Source: Ecdyonurus torrentis
Lineage: Eukaryota > Arthropoda > Insecta > Ephemeroptera > Heptageniidae
Reading direction: 5' to 3'
NCBI GenBank assembly: GCA_949318235.1
Contig: OX439133.1
Location: forward strand, 6,334,020-6,398,019
DNA: 64,000 bases
In this document: positions 12,833-25,577 of the stretch, one piece after another
How positions within the stretch are numbered: the stretch's first letter is position 1
How the letters are laid out: each line of letters opens with the position of its first letter
Notes under the pieces: model-generated
Databases searched by the model: none
Seen by the model: the letters and a program-made list of their open reading frames with translations, nothing else
What the model was told of the DNA's origin: nothing
Position numbers and translations under genes: made by a program

Positions 12833-15716
12833 AACCTATAAAAAAAAAGCTAAAGAAATGTAATGTGAATATACATAAATTGTGAGTTTTCATTTGTTAT
12901 TTCTTTACCTTTTTTTTTTTTTTTTTAGCATTTTTCTTCTCCATTTATTACAAATCAATAAATCAATAAAATATAAAATTCAATCAATGGATTTGCAATA
13001 TGAAAATAATATCTCTCTCTCTCTCTCTCTCTCACGCACACAGTTTTCAATTTAATTTAATATAAAAATTTACAAAAGCTATAACATAAAAAAAACATTG
13101 AATAGAAGTTAAATTCAAAAAAAAAAAATCCTCCAACCGTCTTTCATTAAAGTAGTCTTGACCGAATTACAGAGAGAGAAAAAAAAGTTTCATTTTTTTT
13201 TTTTTTTTTTTTTTTTTTCCTTTTCATTCTTTTTCATCTTACTTTTTTTTCTTCTTGTGATCAGAGGTTTCATTTTTAACTTTGATGTTCGATACGGAGT
13301 ATAAGAAAGAAAGAGAAGTGGGGTTTTGGTTTTTGTGGGAAGTACGGTACACTAAAGAGAGGGCTGAGTTATATAAATAGTATAAAAAGCAAACTATAGT
13401 GTATGCGTTTGAAAATACATAGTATAGTATAGTGGTTCAAAATTTTAAGTGAGCAAGAGAGAGAGAAAAGAGAGAGAGAGAGAGATTAAGTACTCTAGTA
13501 TATTTTTTGATGTCATTATTACGCTAAATTAGTCTTAATTTATATGTACTGAATTAATCTAAATTATTTTTAATTTATTATTATTATTATTACCATTACT
13601 GTGCATTTATTTTAGAATGGTAAGTAATTTTTTAAAATTTAATGTATAATTAGGATAAATTTTTATTTCTTTTTAAAAGGATTTTTTTTCTTTCTATCTC
13701 TTTCTGTCTCGAATGTTTTTGCGAATCTCGCAATGTCATCTTGTTTCATCACGAATTAAAAAAACAACATAAAATCTAAAAAAATATAATAATAGTAACA
13801 AAAACAACTATTTTTGCCCTATAATTATGAGAAAGAATAAAAGCATATTTATATTAATTTTTTTCTTCTTTAAAATATATAAAAAAAATGTATCAATTTA
13901 ATTATATAATTATTTATTAAAATATTATTTAAATATCAAATTTAATATTAAATATAATATTTATATATTATTATTTTTATTTTATACTTTTATTTATTAT
14001 TTTGCCAAGTTTAAGAATCACTGAAATTGTCAAACACCAAATTCATGGTCCATTCGCAGCGTCTGATAATATTACTCTTGTCAAGTTGAATGAGTGCTGA
14101 TCAAAATCGATAATCGGTACAACGAATATAAAATTTGAATGAATATATTAAAGATAATATTGTTTATTATTATGAAACTTTCTACTAATTATCTGATTGA
14201 TCAACAGATCTTTATATAAAATTCATTACTATAACGCACCTTTTAGTAAAATACATTTTTAAAGCACATGAATATTACATTTTTTATTTTTAAATAATTG
14301 ATTATATCTTAATTAAAATATTTTATCAGTTAAATTTAAAATACAAATTTGTATTAAATTTTTTAAATATTCAAACTAAATGGTATTATTTTGCTATGTA
14401 AAAGTATTTTATAAAATTGCCGCAGAAATAAAAAAGGAGCCACCGCTAAGAACTTTACCATTTTATAGTAAGAATATTTTAACTACTGCCGGCGACATCT
14501 TACGCCTTCAAGTAATATTAGCTTTTTATTTCATTGTAGAAAATACAAGCTTTAAATACATGAGATAAACACGAAGTAATAGGATATTTTAGTAAAGCTT
14601 AAATATTTAGTAAGTTCATTACTCTTTAAGTGTCATTGGAAATATCTTAATGGTTGGATCATTAAGAAAGACATAATTAATATTATCAATGGAAATTATC
14701 GGTGCGATTACATTCTTTAATATTTTCTATTAACTTAAACACGTAAGAGTGTGTCTAGTATGTCTCGTTTAAATATTACCTGTCACCTTACAGTTAGTTC
14801 TCTCAATATACGCTACAAAAAAATGGTCCTGTAATATTTAAGGATAGGAAAAATGCGAACTTGAAGCTTTTCCCGCTTTCCTAAGCTTTTAAAAACTTCC
14901 ATTATGAGCAAAGAAATTACACATTTCTAATTTCCCAACATGAAAAGTGGAATTAACAATTGCAATAATAAAATTAAAAAAGGAATGTTCTGAAAGTCGA
15001 AGATATTTAATATTTATTATGTTGTATACATAAACTAAAAAAAAAAAAAAAAAAAAAAAAACTATAAAAAGAAAACTATGGTCAACGATTATTGTAATAT
15101 TGTAACTAATAGATTAGTAAAATATTTCTAGGGGATTTAGAATTATTTTATTACGATTATAAAAGACAAAAAATTATTAAAAAAAAATCTTCTACCATGG
15201 TAGTTCTATCAAAAGTCACTGTAGAAAAATATTAATTATCAAAATAATAATAAAAAAGTTACTAGAAAAAATGCAAAATAATTAAATTTACTATTTTACT
15301 TGTATTATTTTGAAAAACAATATAATTTACTCATTTTTAAAGTGAAATATTTATTAAATTTTGTTAATATTACTATTTTTTTATTATTTCATTAATTTTC
15401 GTATAATTTGAACTCAAGGTTGTTAACAATGATACACCATTCTATACCTATAAGATAGATAAATATTTTTTTTTTATTTAATTTCTTGTAACTAAATTCT
15501 TGTATTCAACACAACAACAACTGAAATATGAAAGAGCTTACAAAAGTTTGTGACCACATTATTCTGTCAGTGTTTGTTTATGTATACACTTTGATGGATA
15601 TCAAATGTCAACTTTTTTACGACTGCTTTGTATTTGTCATAAAAAAAAATTAATGACATTATAGTTACGAATTTTGGTTATTAAGTAACATCATAAATTT
15701 AGAAATCATATTGTCA
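12833..15716. other. AT-rich DNA, apart from the protease-like fragment at 14005
   Basis: It holds T runs (12910-12927, 13193-13218), an A run (15038-15060), a (CT) patch at 13013-13033 and GA patches at 13457-13485. A less AT-rich patch at 14417-14520 (CTGCCGGCGACATCTTACG) has no clear coding. Confidence 0.5.
14005..14100 (+). CDS. Fragment resembling a chymotrypsin-like serine protease
   Basis: An open stretch reads PSLRITEIVKHQIHGPFAAS then DNITLVKLNEC and stop. The arrangement matches the middle of S1 proteases: an I-V-x-H segment, a variable loop, then a [N]D-I-A-L-L-K-L motif. Here the motif is DNITLVKL, so the residue aligned with the catalytic Asp may be replaced by Asn or shifted by one. 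CCAAG at 14005-14009 could be a splice acceptor. There is no GDSGGP-like segment nearby, so it is a lone exon, a decayed fragment or a coincidence. Confidence 0.27.
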   Translation, partial: PSLRITEIVKHQIHGPFAASDNITLVKLNEC

Positions 15717-15987
<271 letters not shown>

Positions 15988-16215
15988 CGCAGATAAAAAC
16001 TAGCATAAAATACACGTTATGATAATGCTGGCTCCTTTTCAGCAAAATTTATTCTCCACAACATAATCTATGCTATACTGCATAATAAAAAAATGTTAAA
16101 CAGTAAACAGTATGTTTTACAGCTTAATTATAATTATTTATACTTTTCTAACTATGAGCTTAATTTATGCAGATTAAAGCAGCATAAATTATGTAATTTA
16201 TTGTTCATAACAGAA

Positions 16216-16401
16216 AGAGAAAAAGACAGAGACAGAGAGAAAGAAAGCGAAAGAGACAGAGACAGAAAGAGAAAAAGAACGAAAAAGAGAACGAGAGAGC
16301 CTGAAAAAGAAAGAGAAAGCGAAAGAACGAGAAAGTGAGAATTAGAGAAAATAAAAGAAGACAGAGAAAATAGAGAAAGAAAGAAAATAAAAAGAACTAA
16401 A
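16216..16401. repeat. Degenerate purine-only tract
   Basis: Nearly pure A/G for about 185 bases, with irregular GAAA, GAGA and GACA words. It leads into the (GACAGA)n array. Confidence 0.85.
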
Positions 16402-16537
16402 AGAGACAGAGACAGAGACAGAGACAGAGACAGAGACAGAGACAGAGACAGAGACAGAGACAGAGACAGAGACAGAGACAGAGACAGAGACAGAGACAGA
16501 GACAGAGACAGAGACAGAGACAGAGACAGAGACAGAG
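16402..16537. repeat. (GACAGA)n hexanucleotide array
   Basis: About 22 perfect units. Frames with Ser-Val or Ser-Leu repeats on the minus strand are artefacts. Confidence 0.96.
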
Positions 16538-16833
16538 TAATAACTGACCCCAAAGTTCATGACCTCTTAATATCAGTATACATGAGACAACATCAATAAT
16601 GTTTTATAATAAAAAAAAAGTTACATTATATAATTATTATCACCATGGTTAAAACTTTAGGATCAAAGTTTATTAAAAACGAGTTGTCATTCTTCATTAA
16701 ATCTAGACACTAAAAGCTTTATTCATATTAATATTATGTAAATATCAAACTTTATAATTGTATTTAATATTTATATAACTCAGCTTGGTGGAAGCTAAAT
16801 TTTGTACAAAGTATTTTCATTTCAGACTGCGAA

Positions 16834-17156
16834 TTAAGGGAGTAGGGGACCGACGTCGGCCATTAGACTACTCAAACTTTTCTCCTCAAAAAAAGCTGAA
16901 ATTTTGCACAATGATACTTCAGTTTAAGACAATTTCAAATATATAAAACTTTGGGGGGTCACCGTGCAAATTAATTTTCTATGATTTTTTTTACATTTTA
17001 AGCCCATAAGAACCAATGTTAATTTCAATAATTTTTTTCTTTTTTTCGGGACGGTCAAACATCTTGAAATTTTTATCACGGCTAGGTGTGACCCTTAGCT
17101 ACACAATGACACCAAATTTAGACCCAAAACATGAGGTCGGTACACTACTCCCTTAA
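16834..17156 (+). mobile_element. MITE, family TTAAGGGAGTAGGGGACCG (copy 1)
   Basis: Starts TTAAGGGAGTAGGGGACCGA and ends GGTCGGTACACTACTCCCTTAA, so the tips are inverted repeats around TTAA. The interior (GAAATTTTGCACAATGATAC, GGGGGGTCACC, AAGCCCATAAGAACC) is related to the TTAAGGCGGGAAATC family. A second copy at 45128-45468 is in the opposite orientation. Confidence 0.87.
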
Positions 17157-18177
17157 GATTCAAATATCATCATAACTGAATTCCCATATAAATATTTATA
17201 AAGTCATAAAGTACGTTGTTATCAATAAATTTATAATTTTAGAATAACAATACACATAAGTTTACTATACATACGTAGATTAGACATTTAGACATAACCC
17301 CTTTCATTTGTATAAATAAATAAAAAATAAATAAATAAATAAAAGAAATGATAATAAATACAAAATCAACATATTCAGTTCTATATAATTTATAGATAAT
17401 AACTTAATAAGTTTAATATTTTTTTTAATTATTATATTATAGTAATAAATAATAATATTTTAATAATTATTTATTTAATAATTATTGCAAAGCAAAAATG
17501 TAATATATACATCTCATCGATTGAATGCTTTTAAAATAAGATACAGTAAATAGGTTTCGTAAAATATATTAATGCTAAATGCTAAATATTGAAAATATAA
17601 AAAAATTGAAAATTATAGCCTTACAAGAACAATATGCAAACAAAAAAGTAGGAAAGATATGGGATAAGTAAAATATGATGCAGAATGAGAGAGAGAGAGA
17701 GAGAGAGAGATGCAGACAGAGAAATGCACAATTAATGAGAAAAAAAATCTACATAATGACTCATTTAAAGATTTAAAAACAATGAAACAACAATACATAT
17801 ATAAAATATACATAAAATAAATTACATAATAATTCACATAAAGTCGTAAATCTTATGTAAAATGTAAGTAAATGAAACCTAATGAACATTAAACGTGTTT
17901 ATGTTAACGTAATGGTAATTTAAAAGTTGATTATTATTTTATGCGATAAATCTTTGTACGATCTGTTATTAATATTTATTTATGAGATGCTATGAAATTG
18001 TTTATGAAGTATATAAGTATGAGGTCATATATCGGAGATTGCTTATTCATAGAATTATACACTACACTTAGAAATCAAATGTATATAGAGTACACCAACA
18101 AAATGAATTCACATGCCATTTTTTTATGGTATTTCAAAATTCTTTAGGAAAAATAAGAAATGACTAGTAAAAGAAAA
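17157..18177. other. AT-rich DNA, no gene seen
   Basis: A (GA) patch lies at 17687-17710; otherwise A/T-rich without structure. Confidence 0.6.
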
Positions 18178-18650
18178 TCTGTTTTGAGGCTAACTTTAAA
18201 GCCATGAACCACATAAAACAACATGTGCTTTTTAAACAATAAACACGAAATGGGATCTTCAAAACTGTTAACAGTTTTTACCAGAATGTTAATGTAGCCC
18301 GACTAGAGAACGTGAAAATACTGTAAAGTATGCCATTTGCGTGAAATTCATATTTATGACGTCAGAAACAGGCAAAAATTAGTATGAAAATTTTGTGCGG
18401 GTTGCATAAATCGAACTTTCTGATCACTGCTAAGGGGCTGCAGTTGGGTTTTGAGACAAACTAAAGTTATTTATGTAAGTCCCATCAAGTGTTTTGTGAT
18501 ATAAATGCTTATTTTTTTCTCTGGTCTATTCCTGTAAGTCATTTCGCTTATACCCGCTTCCGTTTCGACGTTCTACGCATGCGTAGTATGTCGAAGCGGA
18601 AGCGGATGTAAGCGAAATCGCTTAAAGTCAGCCTCAGAACAGTTGTTGCA
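18178..18650. mobile_element. CAACTGTTTTGAGG-family MITE split by a nested MITE (copy 2)
   Basis: The left part CTGTTTTGAGGCTAACTTTAA (18178 on) and the right part from 18538 (GTCATTTCGCTTATACCCGC ... CAGCCTCAGAACAGTTGTTG) together match 6069-6267. The interruption is the complete element at 18196-18537, so this element is the older of the two. Confidence 0.78.
18196..18537 (+). mobile_element. MITE, family TTAAAGGCATAGAC (copy 3, nested)
   Basis: TTAAAGCCATGAACCACATA to GGTCTATTCCTGTAA. It has the family-specific GACGTCAGAAACAGGCAAAA and GGGTTGCATAAATCGAACTT. It is inserted at a TTAA-like site in the older CAACTGTT element. Confidence 0.85.
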
Positions 18651-18720
18651 TTAGTCAATATAAAATATCTTTAAAAATGCTCCTTCATATTTAAATTTTT
18701 TTTTTATTTTCAAATATTAT

Positions 18721-18996
18721 TTAAGTGTTTTGTATCGACTTCTATCTCAAAATCTAGGGAGAAAAATTCAAAACTTTATGATGCCATTTGAAAGTTAATA
18801 GTAACAGCTACGTATGATAAAATTTTCATAACCCGTGACCATTAGATAAGAGAGAAAATAAATTTTGAAATTAACATGGGCGTTTATGGGACTTGAAACT
18901 ATGTTATCCTAATGTATATGACTGTGCAAAATTTCACATTTTTCTTCCTTTGCAACTTTTTAGTTGAATCCCGCAGTGCCTGATTTCCCACCTTAA
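18721..18996 (-). mobile_element. MITE, family TTAAGGCGGGAAATC (copy 1)
   Basis: Read in reverse it starts TTAAGGTGGGAAATCAGGC and ends AAAACACTTAA. It shares TGATGCCATTTGAAAGTTAATAG and CGTGACCATTAGATAAGAG with the copies at 41733 and elsewhere. The middle is internally shortened. Confidence 0.78.
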
Positions 18997-19180
18997 ATTA
19001 AAGACGGTGGCCATTACGCTGAAAGACGGTTCGCGTTTCATTTGTTTCATTCTGACGAGTTCGCAAGCACAGGACAATTTTTCAAGCGGCCGAATTTTTT
19101 TTTAAAAAAAAGGTGTATTTTCTCCAACAGCTTTTTCAAAAAATTCAGTTTTAAATTGTACAAGCCTCACAATTGTACAA

Positions 19181-19523
19181 GACATAGAAAACATGAAACA
19201 GCAAGTTCTTTTTAAACATTAAACACAAAATGGGATCTACAAAACGTATGATAATTTTTTACCAGAATGTAATTGCGGCCCTACAAGAGAGCGTGAAAAA
19301 GATGTAAAGTATGCAATTCGCGTGAAAATTTGTGTTTATGACGTCAGAAACCTGTAAAAACTAAAGTATGAAAATGTTGTGCAGGTTGCATAAATCGAAA
19401 TTTTCTTATCACTGCTACGGCGCTACCGTTGGGTTTTGAGACCAATTAACATTATTAATGTAAGTCCCATGAAGTGCTTTGTGATGTAAATGCTTATGTT
19501 TTCATGTTGTCTATGCCTTTAAA
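19181..19523 (+). mobile_element. MITE, family TTAAAGGCATAGAC (copy 4)
   Basis: GACATAGAAAACATGAAACA to TGTTGTCTATGCCTTTAAA. It contains TTTATGACGTCAGAAACCTG and GGTTGCATAAATCGAAATTT. Confidence 0.82.
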
Positions 19524-19548
19524 CATTTGAAGCTTATGAAAACGTAAT

Positions 19549-19636
19549 AATAATCCTTAGATTTTTTTTTAAATACAATTGTTATGGCGTACTACGCCAT
19601 AACAATTGTATTTAAAAAAAAAATCAAAAGGATTAT
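19549..19636. repeat. 88-bp hairpin (arms AATACAATTGTTATGGCGTA)
   Basis: AATCCTTAGATTTTTT then AAATACAATTGTTATGGCGTA folds on its complement with essentially no loop. It lies 26 bases after the preceding MITE. Single copy here. Confidence 0.8.
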
Positions 19637-20144
19637 GCGTACCGATATATTTTTAAAAACTTAAAAAAGAATAATACGAAAGGAAAGAATCCTTATAAGC
19701 GCAAGTGAACAAACGTTGTATTATTACTATTATTGCTGCTACGTCTTAATAATACATACATCTAACTTGACGTAAAGCTTTTAGCAATTGAATATATAAG
19801 AAAAGTCGACATAAGGGGAGAGAAACGTTCTTATATACTTCCTGTTTTAAACCTTACTTGTCAACCGAATCACGTGACTATACATTTAATATTCGTATCC
19901 CATCTAATTTTAATTAAATTCAAAATTCAATTATATCTGTATTAAAATATATTGTGTTAAATTTTGAAGGATTTATAGTTAAAATATTTATTGAGTTATG
20001 AAAGGGTTTAAAATGTTTGTTTATTTTTTATATATATATATTTTTTCGACTGTTTTTATCGTGATTCGTGGTATATGTGTCTGTATGTTTATATATGGAT
20101 TCAGTAGCTTAGTCCTTAGAGGGGATTTTTTTCAAGTATATGTT

Positions 20145-20200
<56 letters not shown>
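20145..20200. repeat. (GA)n microsatellite
   Basis: About 27 units, followed by a T/C-rich segment of imperfect CTCT words to 20290 on the same strand, giving a potential hairpin of GA against TC. Confidence 0.93.
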
Positions 20201-20203
<3 letters not shown>

Positions 20204-20452
20204 GAAGATCTCTCTGTCTGACTGTCTCTATATAGATCTCTTTCTATCTCTCGCTCTCTCTCTCTATCTCTCTCTCTCTTCATTTCTCTCTGTCTCACTG
20301 CACGAAAAATTTAAATTACGTAATTAATGCTGCATTGATAACAATTGCTATGTATTATAGTGCACAAATGCTGCTATTTTTGTAAAACATAATTGATAAT
20401 GATGAAAATACAGTAGTATTTTACCTTTTTACTTTTTCTGTCCGTTTCTCTC

Positions 20453-20692
<240 letters not shown>

Positions 20693-20875
20693 CAGAGAAA
20701 GTAAAGAGAAAGAGATAGAAATAGACAGACCCGAGTAGAACGCTAAGTATGACAATTCTATGATTTTTCAATGAAATTTCAATGAAATGTCCCATAACGA
20801 TGACACAACTGCGATTTAATGAAGACAAAGTATGACAAAGTCACAAAAATAATTTTTTTAAAATGTCTAACAATG

Positions 20876-21279
20876 AAATTTCGATGACAAAAAGACGACA
20901 TAACGACGACATGAAATTTTTTGTTTTTACAAAAATGAAATAAGTATGACAGCAAAAAATTATTGATGAAATAACGATGGCAGTTTTATTTTTCAAAAAC
21001 CTAAATGCGACACAACGACGACAACGATTAAAATTCAATATGTATGAAATAACGATGACACGAAGAAATAATAATTTAAATTATTATTTCTTCGTGTCAT
21101 CGTTATTTCATACATATTGAATTTTAATCGTTGTCATCGTTGTGTCGCATTTAGGTTTTTGAAAAATAAAACTGCCATCGTTATTTCATCAATAATTTTT
21201 TGCTGTCATACTTATTTCATTTTTGTAAAAACAAAAAATTTCATGTCGTCGTTATGTCGTCTTTAAGTCATCGAATTTT
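20876..21279. repeat. 404-bp near-perfect palindrome
   Basis: The centre is between 21077 and 21078, inside AAATAATAATTT/AAATTATTATTT. The arms of about 200 bases are nearly identical, with essentially no spacer; differences include ACGACGACAACG versus its partner with CATCG. The arms carry repeated ATGAAATAACGATGACA-like units. Confidence 0.88.
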
Positions 21280-22446
21280 CGGTTTTAGCTGGTAGATTGA
21301 TAGAAAAATATCATATTATATATATAATTAAATAATTAATCTATATTAATATAACGTGTTTGATTAAAATTACTACTGACATAATTATATAGATTTTTTT
21401 CCTATGTGCAAAAATGCATGCTAAACGGTTTCGGAGTGTGTATTTTTCAATATTGTAAAAATATAAAATAATTATATTATATTAGTTATTAATGTAATGA
21501 AATTTAATATTTTACTAAAAATTATGCCAATCTAAATCAGCTTTAAATATAGTCAATGTGCTTATTATTAACTCTATAAGCGTAACAAAAATTGTTAAAT
21601 TGATTGATTTTTTATTGTTATATATTTCTTAAAACGCGTACGATAAGGCAAATTAATTGCAAGCATTAAAAGAAAATTTAAAAAAATATATTATAAATAT
21701 GTTTCAAACAATTCAAAATTTAGTATTGCATAAATATATGGAAAGTAATAATTTAGTGCCAAAACTGACAATTATTGTAATCACTTATATAGCTTTTTTT
21801 TAATGCATAAAATAATGCATAAAAAATATTATTAAATATTGCAAATACATTGTTGCGTTTAATTAATATTCAATACAAGCAATATATTTGATAAATACAT
21901 ATTATGATTAGAATCCTGTACAAAATCTTTGTGGTAGTGCAATGTAATATAGTAGCTTTTTCCGGTGACTCTCAGACTTGAAAAAAAAAAAATTTCAAAG
22001 TCAAGAATTAATACCTATTTTTTTGTTTGTTTCGGAGGTTTTGATACTTTTTAGGGCAGGTAATAAAAGTTTTAATTATTTATAAAATATGTAATTTACT
22101 ACAAAAATGACGATTTATTGTGTTTTCTGACTTAGATTTGCATAAAAGTATTCACTTGATTACAAATTAATTAAGAAATCTGCAAAACAAGTTTCAAGTG
22201 AGACTTAAAAAATGCTGGGTTACTGAGTTTGGAAAGCTTTTTTATATAATATAATGCGAGCTACTCTACACGAAAGAAGAAAACTCCAACCCCGTATATA
22301 AAATTTCATGTTAGGCAGGTAGCATTTGGTATATAGGCACTAGATTTTATTAACAGGCAGGTCTCCGAGGTGGTCGCGCGGTGTACTTTGAAAGTTTGTC
22401 GTCGATATTTCATATTTTTACATTATTAAAATTATCCTGAAAATTT

Positions 22447-22790
22447 TTGTCATCTTTATTTCATACATATGTCATTGAAATTTCATCGATAATTTCTAGT
22501 AGTATAATTTTGTCGTCATTATTTCTCATTTATGTCATCGTAGTGTCATACTTATGTCATCGTTGTTTCATACTTATGTCATCGTTGTTTCATACTTATG
22601 TCATTGAAATTTCGTCGAAAATATTTTGCTCATTTTGCTAATATTTCTATTTTTTAACTCCATATAAATAACATGGGGCTAACGATGAAATAACGATGAA
22701 ATGGGACACGTTTCATCGTTATTTCATCTTTGTGTCGCATTTATTTGTCATTCTTATTTCATCGTTGTGTCATCGTTAAAATTTTACTCG
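22447..22790. repeat. Array of degenerate TTTCATACTTATGTCATCG units
   Basis: Units such as GTCATCGTTGTTTCATACTT recur about every 22 bases at 22540-22610. At 22680-22780 there is a hairpin of GATGAAATAACGATGAAAT against its complement. It is related to the arms of the palindrome at 20876-21279. Confidence 0.7.
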
Positions 22791-22830
22791 GGGAGGAACA
22801 ACAAAATTAGAGATAGAGACAGATAAACGA

Positions 22831-22930
<100 letters not shown>

Positions 22931-23312
22931 ACAGAGTGACATAATAATGCTACAGGGTGAGAGAGAAAAAAGGAAAAAGAGAGAATACGAAAGGAGAAAA
23001 CTATAGAGATAGCGACAGAGTTAAAAAAAAAAGTGTGAGAGTAAAAAGAGAGACAACTCGTTAACACCTTTCAAAGCCCCCGGCATTTTACATTGTCCTA
23101 CCCTATGCAGCTACGTCAAATACTCATTTGCACATTGTATAATACTACCTCGTATAGACAAAAGCGTTCTTTGTCCCTTTTATTATTGGTGTCGATACGG
23201 TTCAAAAACACGATAATAGGACGCATTTAAAAATATGTATATTTATGTTGTTAAAAAAATATTTACATGTTAAAAAAAATGGAAATAAAAAATTTAACAA
23301 TTAATATATTAT

Positions 23313-23646
23313 TTAAGGCGGGAAATCAGCTACTGCTGGATTATAGTAAAAAAAATCGCGAAGAAAGAAAAATATAAAATTTTGCAGTGATAATATACAT
23401 CAGGATTTTTTAAAAATAATAACTTCAGAAATGAAAAATATTGAGAGGTCACCATGCTAGATTTTAAATTATGATTTTTTGAAGTTTTAGTTCCATAAGA
23501 TCAAATTTTTAATGTTAATATTTATTTTCTCTTTTATTTGATGATCACGGGTACTGAAAATTGTAGAACTTTCAAAGTGATACTACAAAGTTTCAAAGTT
23601 TTCTTTTTGGAGTTTGAGATACAAGCCATCTGAATACAGCGCTTAA
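23313..23646 (+). mobile_element. MITE, family TTAAGGCGGGAAATC (copy 2)
   Basis: Starts TTAAGGCGGGAAATCAGCTA and ends GATACAAGCCATCTGAATACAG then CGCTTAA. The interior has GAAATTTTGCAGTGATAATA and GGTCACCATGCTAGATTT. No coding capacity. Confidence 0.85.
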
Positions 23647-24370
23647 AAATATACTTTATTCTATGTTGCTTTATTGTTAAAATATATTTAAATATTTGAA
23701 TAAAAAAATGCAAAAGGATATAACAATTTCAACAATTAAAATATCATTTCAAACGGTAAGCTTGATATTAATAGCTTATACTATAACAGTTTTATGGTAT
23801 AAAAATTTTCAAAATTTTCCCTCGGGATGAATATAATTAATTTAATACGCTTTCCATATTATATTAACATGTTTAGGCTATTTAAATTATTATCGATGTA
23901 CATTTATTTTATTTAATGCTGATGGTGAATAATTAAATTATAATGTATTCATATACAAAATTATGGAATTAATGGGAAAGAAGTTAAGTTTATAAAAATA
24001 ACCAAAAAAAAAATTACAGAATTATAATATATTTTCAGGACTTTTTCTATATAGGAATTGTTACAAATCTTGACATTTTTTTTCCGTTAAATTTTTTTAT
24101 AATACGTGACCATTTTTAGATGACAAAAATATATATTAACATAGAGCATTATGGGAATATATCTCAAACACTTGTAATTCAACATTTTGAATTGTCGTAC
24201 CACAATTTTGGAGTATTCGTACCTGCACGTCAAAATAAAATAATAATAAAAATGCATAGTATCCAATTGAATTAGGACCGTGATAGACCCACCAATTTTT
24301 ATAAGAAGTAGCAAGTGATTTTTACTACCCCCTCCCTCCCATCGTAAGTTCAAAAATAGTTAAGTGCTCC
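23647..24370. other. AT-rich DNA, no gene seen
   Basis: Contains phrases faintly like the TTAAGGCGGGAAATC family (about 24060-24140, TAATACGTGACCATTTTTAG), probably a very old copy. Confidence 0.5.
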
Positions 24371-24676
24371 TATAGGGTGTATGCGGATGACGTCATATTT
24401 ATTGCGCTTGGAGGCCATACTGGAGTAGTGCATAACATTGCACAGCATATAGGACAAACTTCATTTAAGCCAATTTTCTTTGGGAAGTCAGTTAATTTTT
24501 TGTTATTGTTATTTTTCTCACATACTTGAGATACTAATTCAACATATTTACAGCATCAATGCTCTCAAAAATATTGCATAGTGTTTTTAAAGTCAACAAG
24601 ATTTTTTTTCCTATGCCACCCATTTAATTGAGTTATCCAACATGGCATCGACTTTAACATGAATGCATAGACCCTA

Positions 24677-24677
<1 letters not shown>
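24371..24677 (+). mobile_element. TATAGGGTG-family MITE (copy)
   Basis: TATAGGGTGTATGCGGATGA at the left and CATGAATGCATAGACCCTA at the right. The interior has GCATAACATTGC, ACTTGAGATACTAATTCAAC, ATCAATGCTCTCAAAAATATT and ATCCAACATGGCATCGACTT. Confidence 0.87.
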
Positions 24678-24727
<50 letters not shown>

Positions 24728-24831
24728 GTAAGTTTCAAAGTGTTATGTGCATATTTTTTATCTTTTATCGATGTTACATAAGTACAGATTTGTATTTTAC
24801 CTACTGTACTAACATCTAAAACACACAATAA

Positions 24832-24839
24832 CTTGGTAC
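24832..24839. repeat. Left target-site duplication of hAT element (CTTGGTAC)
   Basis: Exact 8-bp match to 25694-25701. Confidence 0.9.
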
Positions 24840-25537
24840 CAGGGTTCGGATTAAACCCGGTTTTTTTAATAAAACCGGCCGGCAGGTAAAACCGGGTTTT
24901 TTAGCCAGGTTTTTTTAATAAAAACCGGTTTTTTAAGTAAAAAACCCGGTTTTTAAATTTTTTCCCTAATTTTCACAATAACAACATAAAAATAATAAAA
25001 TAATAAACTCACATATTTTTTAGTCATTTGAAAAAAACAACAACAAAAAACACCTCAAATATCAATTTTATAGAGGTTTATTTAGGTATTTATAGTAATT
25101 ACTAATTAGTAATACAAGTTAATTAAGAATTTTAACTGTTATTAATATAGTATTTATTGATAATATTGATAGGTGTATGTTAATTTACTTATCAATTAAG
25201 GACATAGTTATTTTCTGAGTACACGCAAACCCCTATAGACACAAACTAATGTGGCTGCCTTTTGTGGGCCAAGGAGGTTTCTCAGTTTTGTCCAGACGAT
25301 CCCTAATGAGCTAAAAATGCGTTCTAATCCAGCTGATGAACATCCAACAGAATGTAATTGTACCATGAAGTTCCTAAACTCTTCATTGAATTTTGATCTC
25401 TTAGCAGATTGATTCCTTAATGCAATCCACCACTTTCGAGAGTCGAAAGATCTCTAAGACTATGAACTTATAAAAATGTTACGAAATTTTAAGTTTTAGC
25501 AGGTTAATATTTTTTTTAATTGCATAATTTGCTTTTG

Positions 25538-25577
<40 letters not shown>

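Larger units (their letters stand above)
20740..22790. mobile_element. Element built of TCAT/TCGT-type words with a central palindrome
   Basis: From about 20740 the sequence is dominated by ATGA, ATGACA, CGATGACA and ATGAAATAACGATG words. A 404-bp palindrome at 20876-21279 contains them in both orientations. About 1.2 kb further on, 22447-22790 has the same vocabulary in the opposite orientation (TTTCATACTTATGTCATCG repeated). The block may be one large element with arrays at both ends, or two related arrays. No coding region is credible. Confidence 0.6.

Noticed and set aside
21061..22790. CRISPR-like array
   Set aside because: Repeats are degenerate, spacing is irregular, units overlap in vocabulary and the context is eukaryotic.
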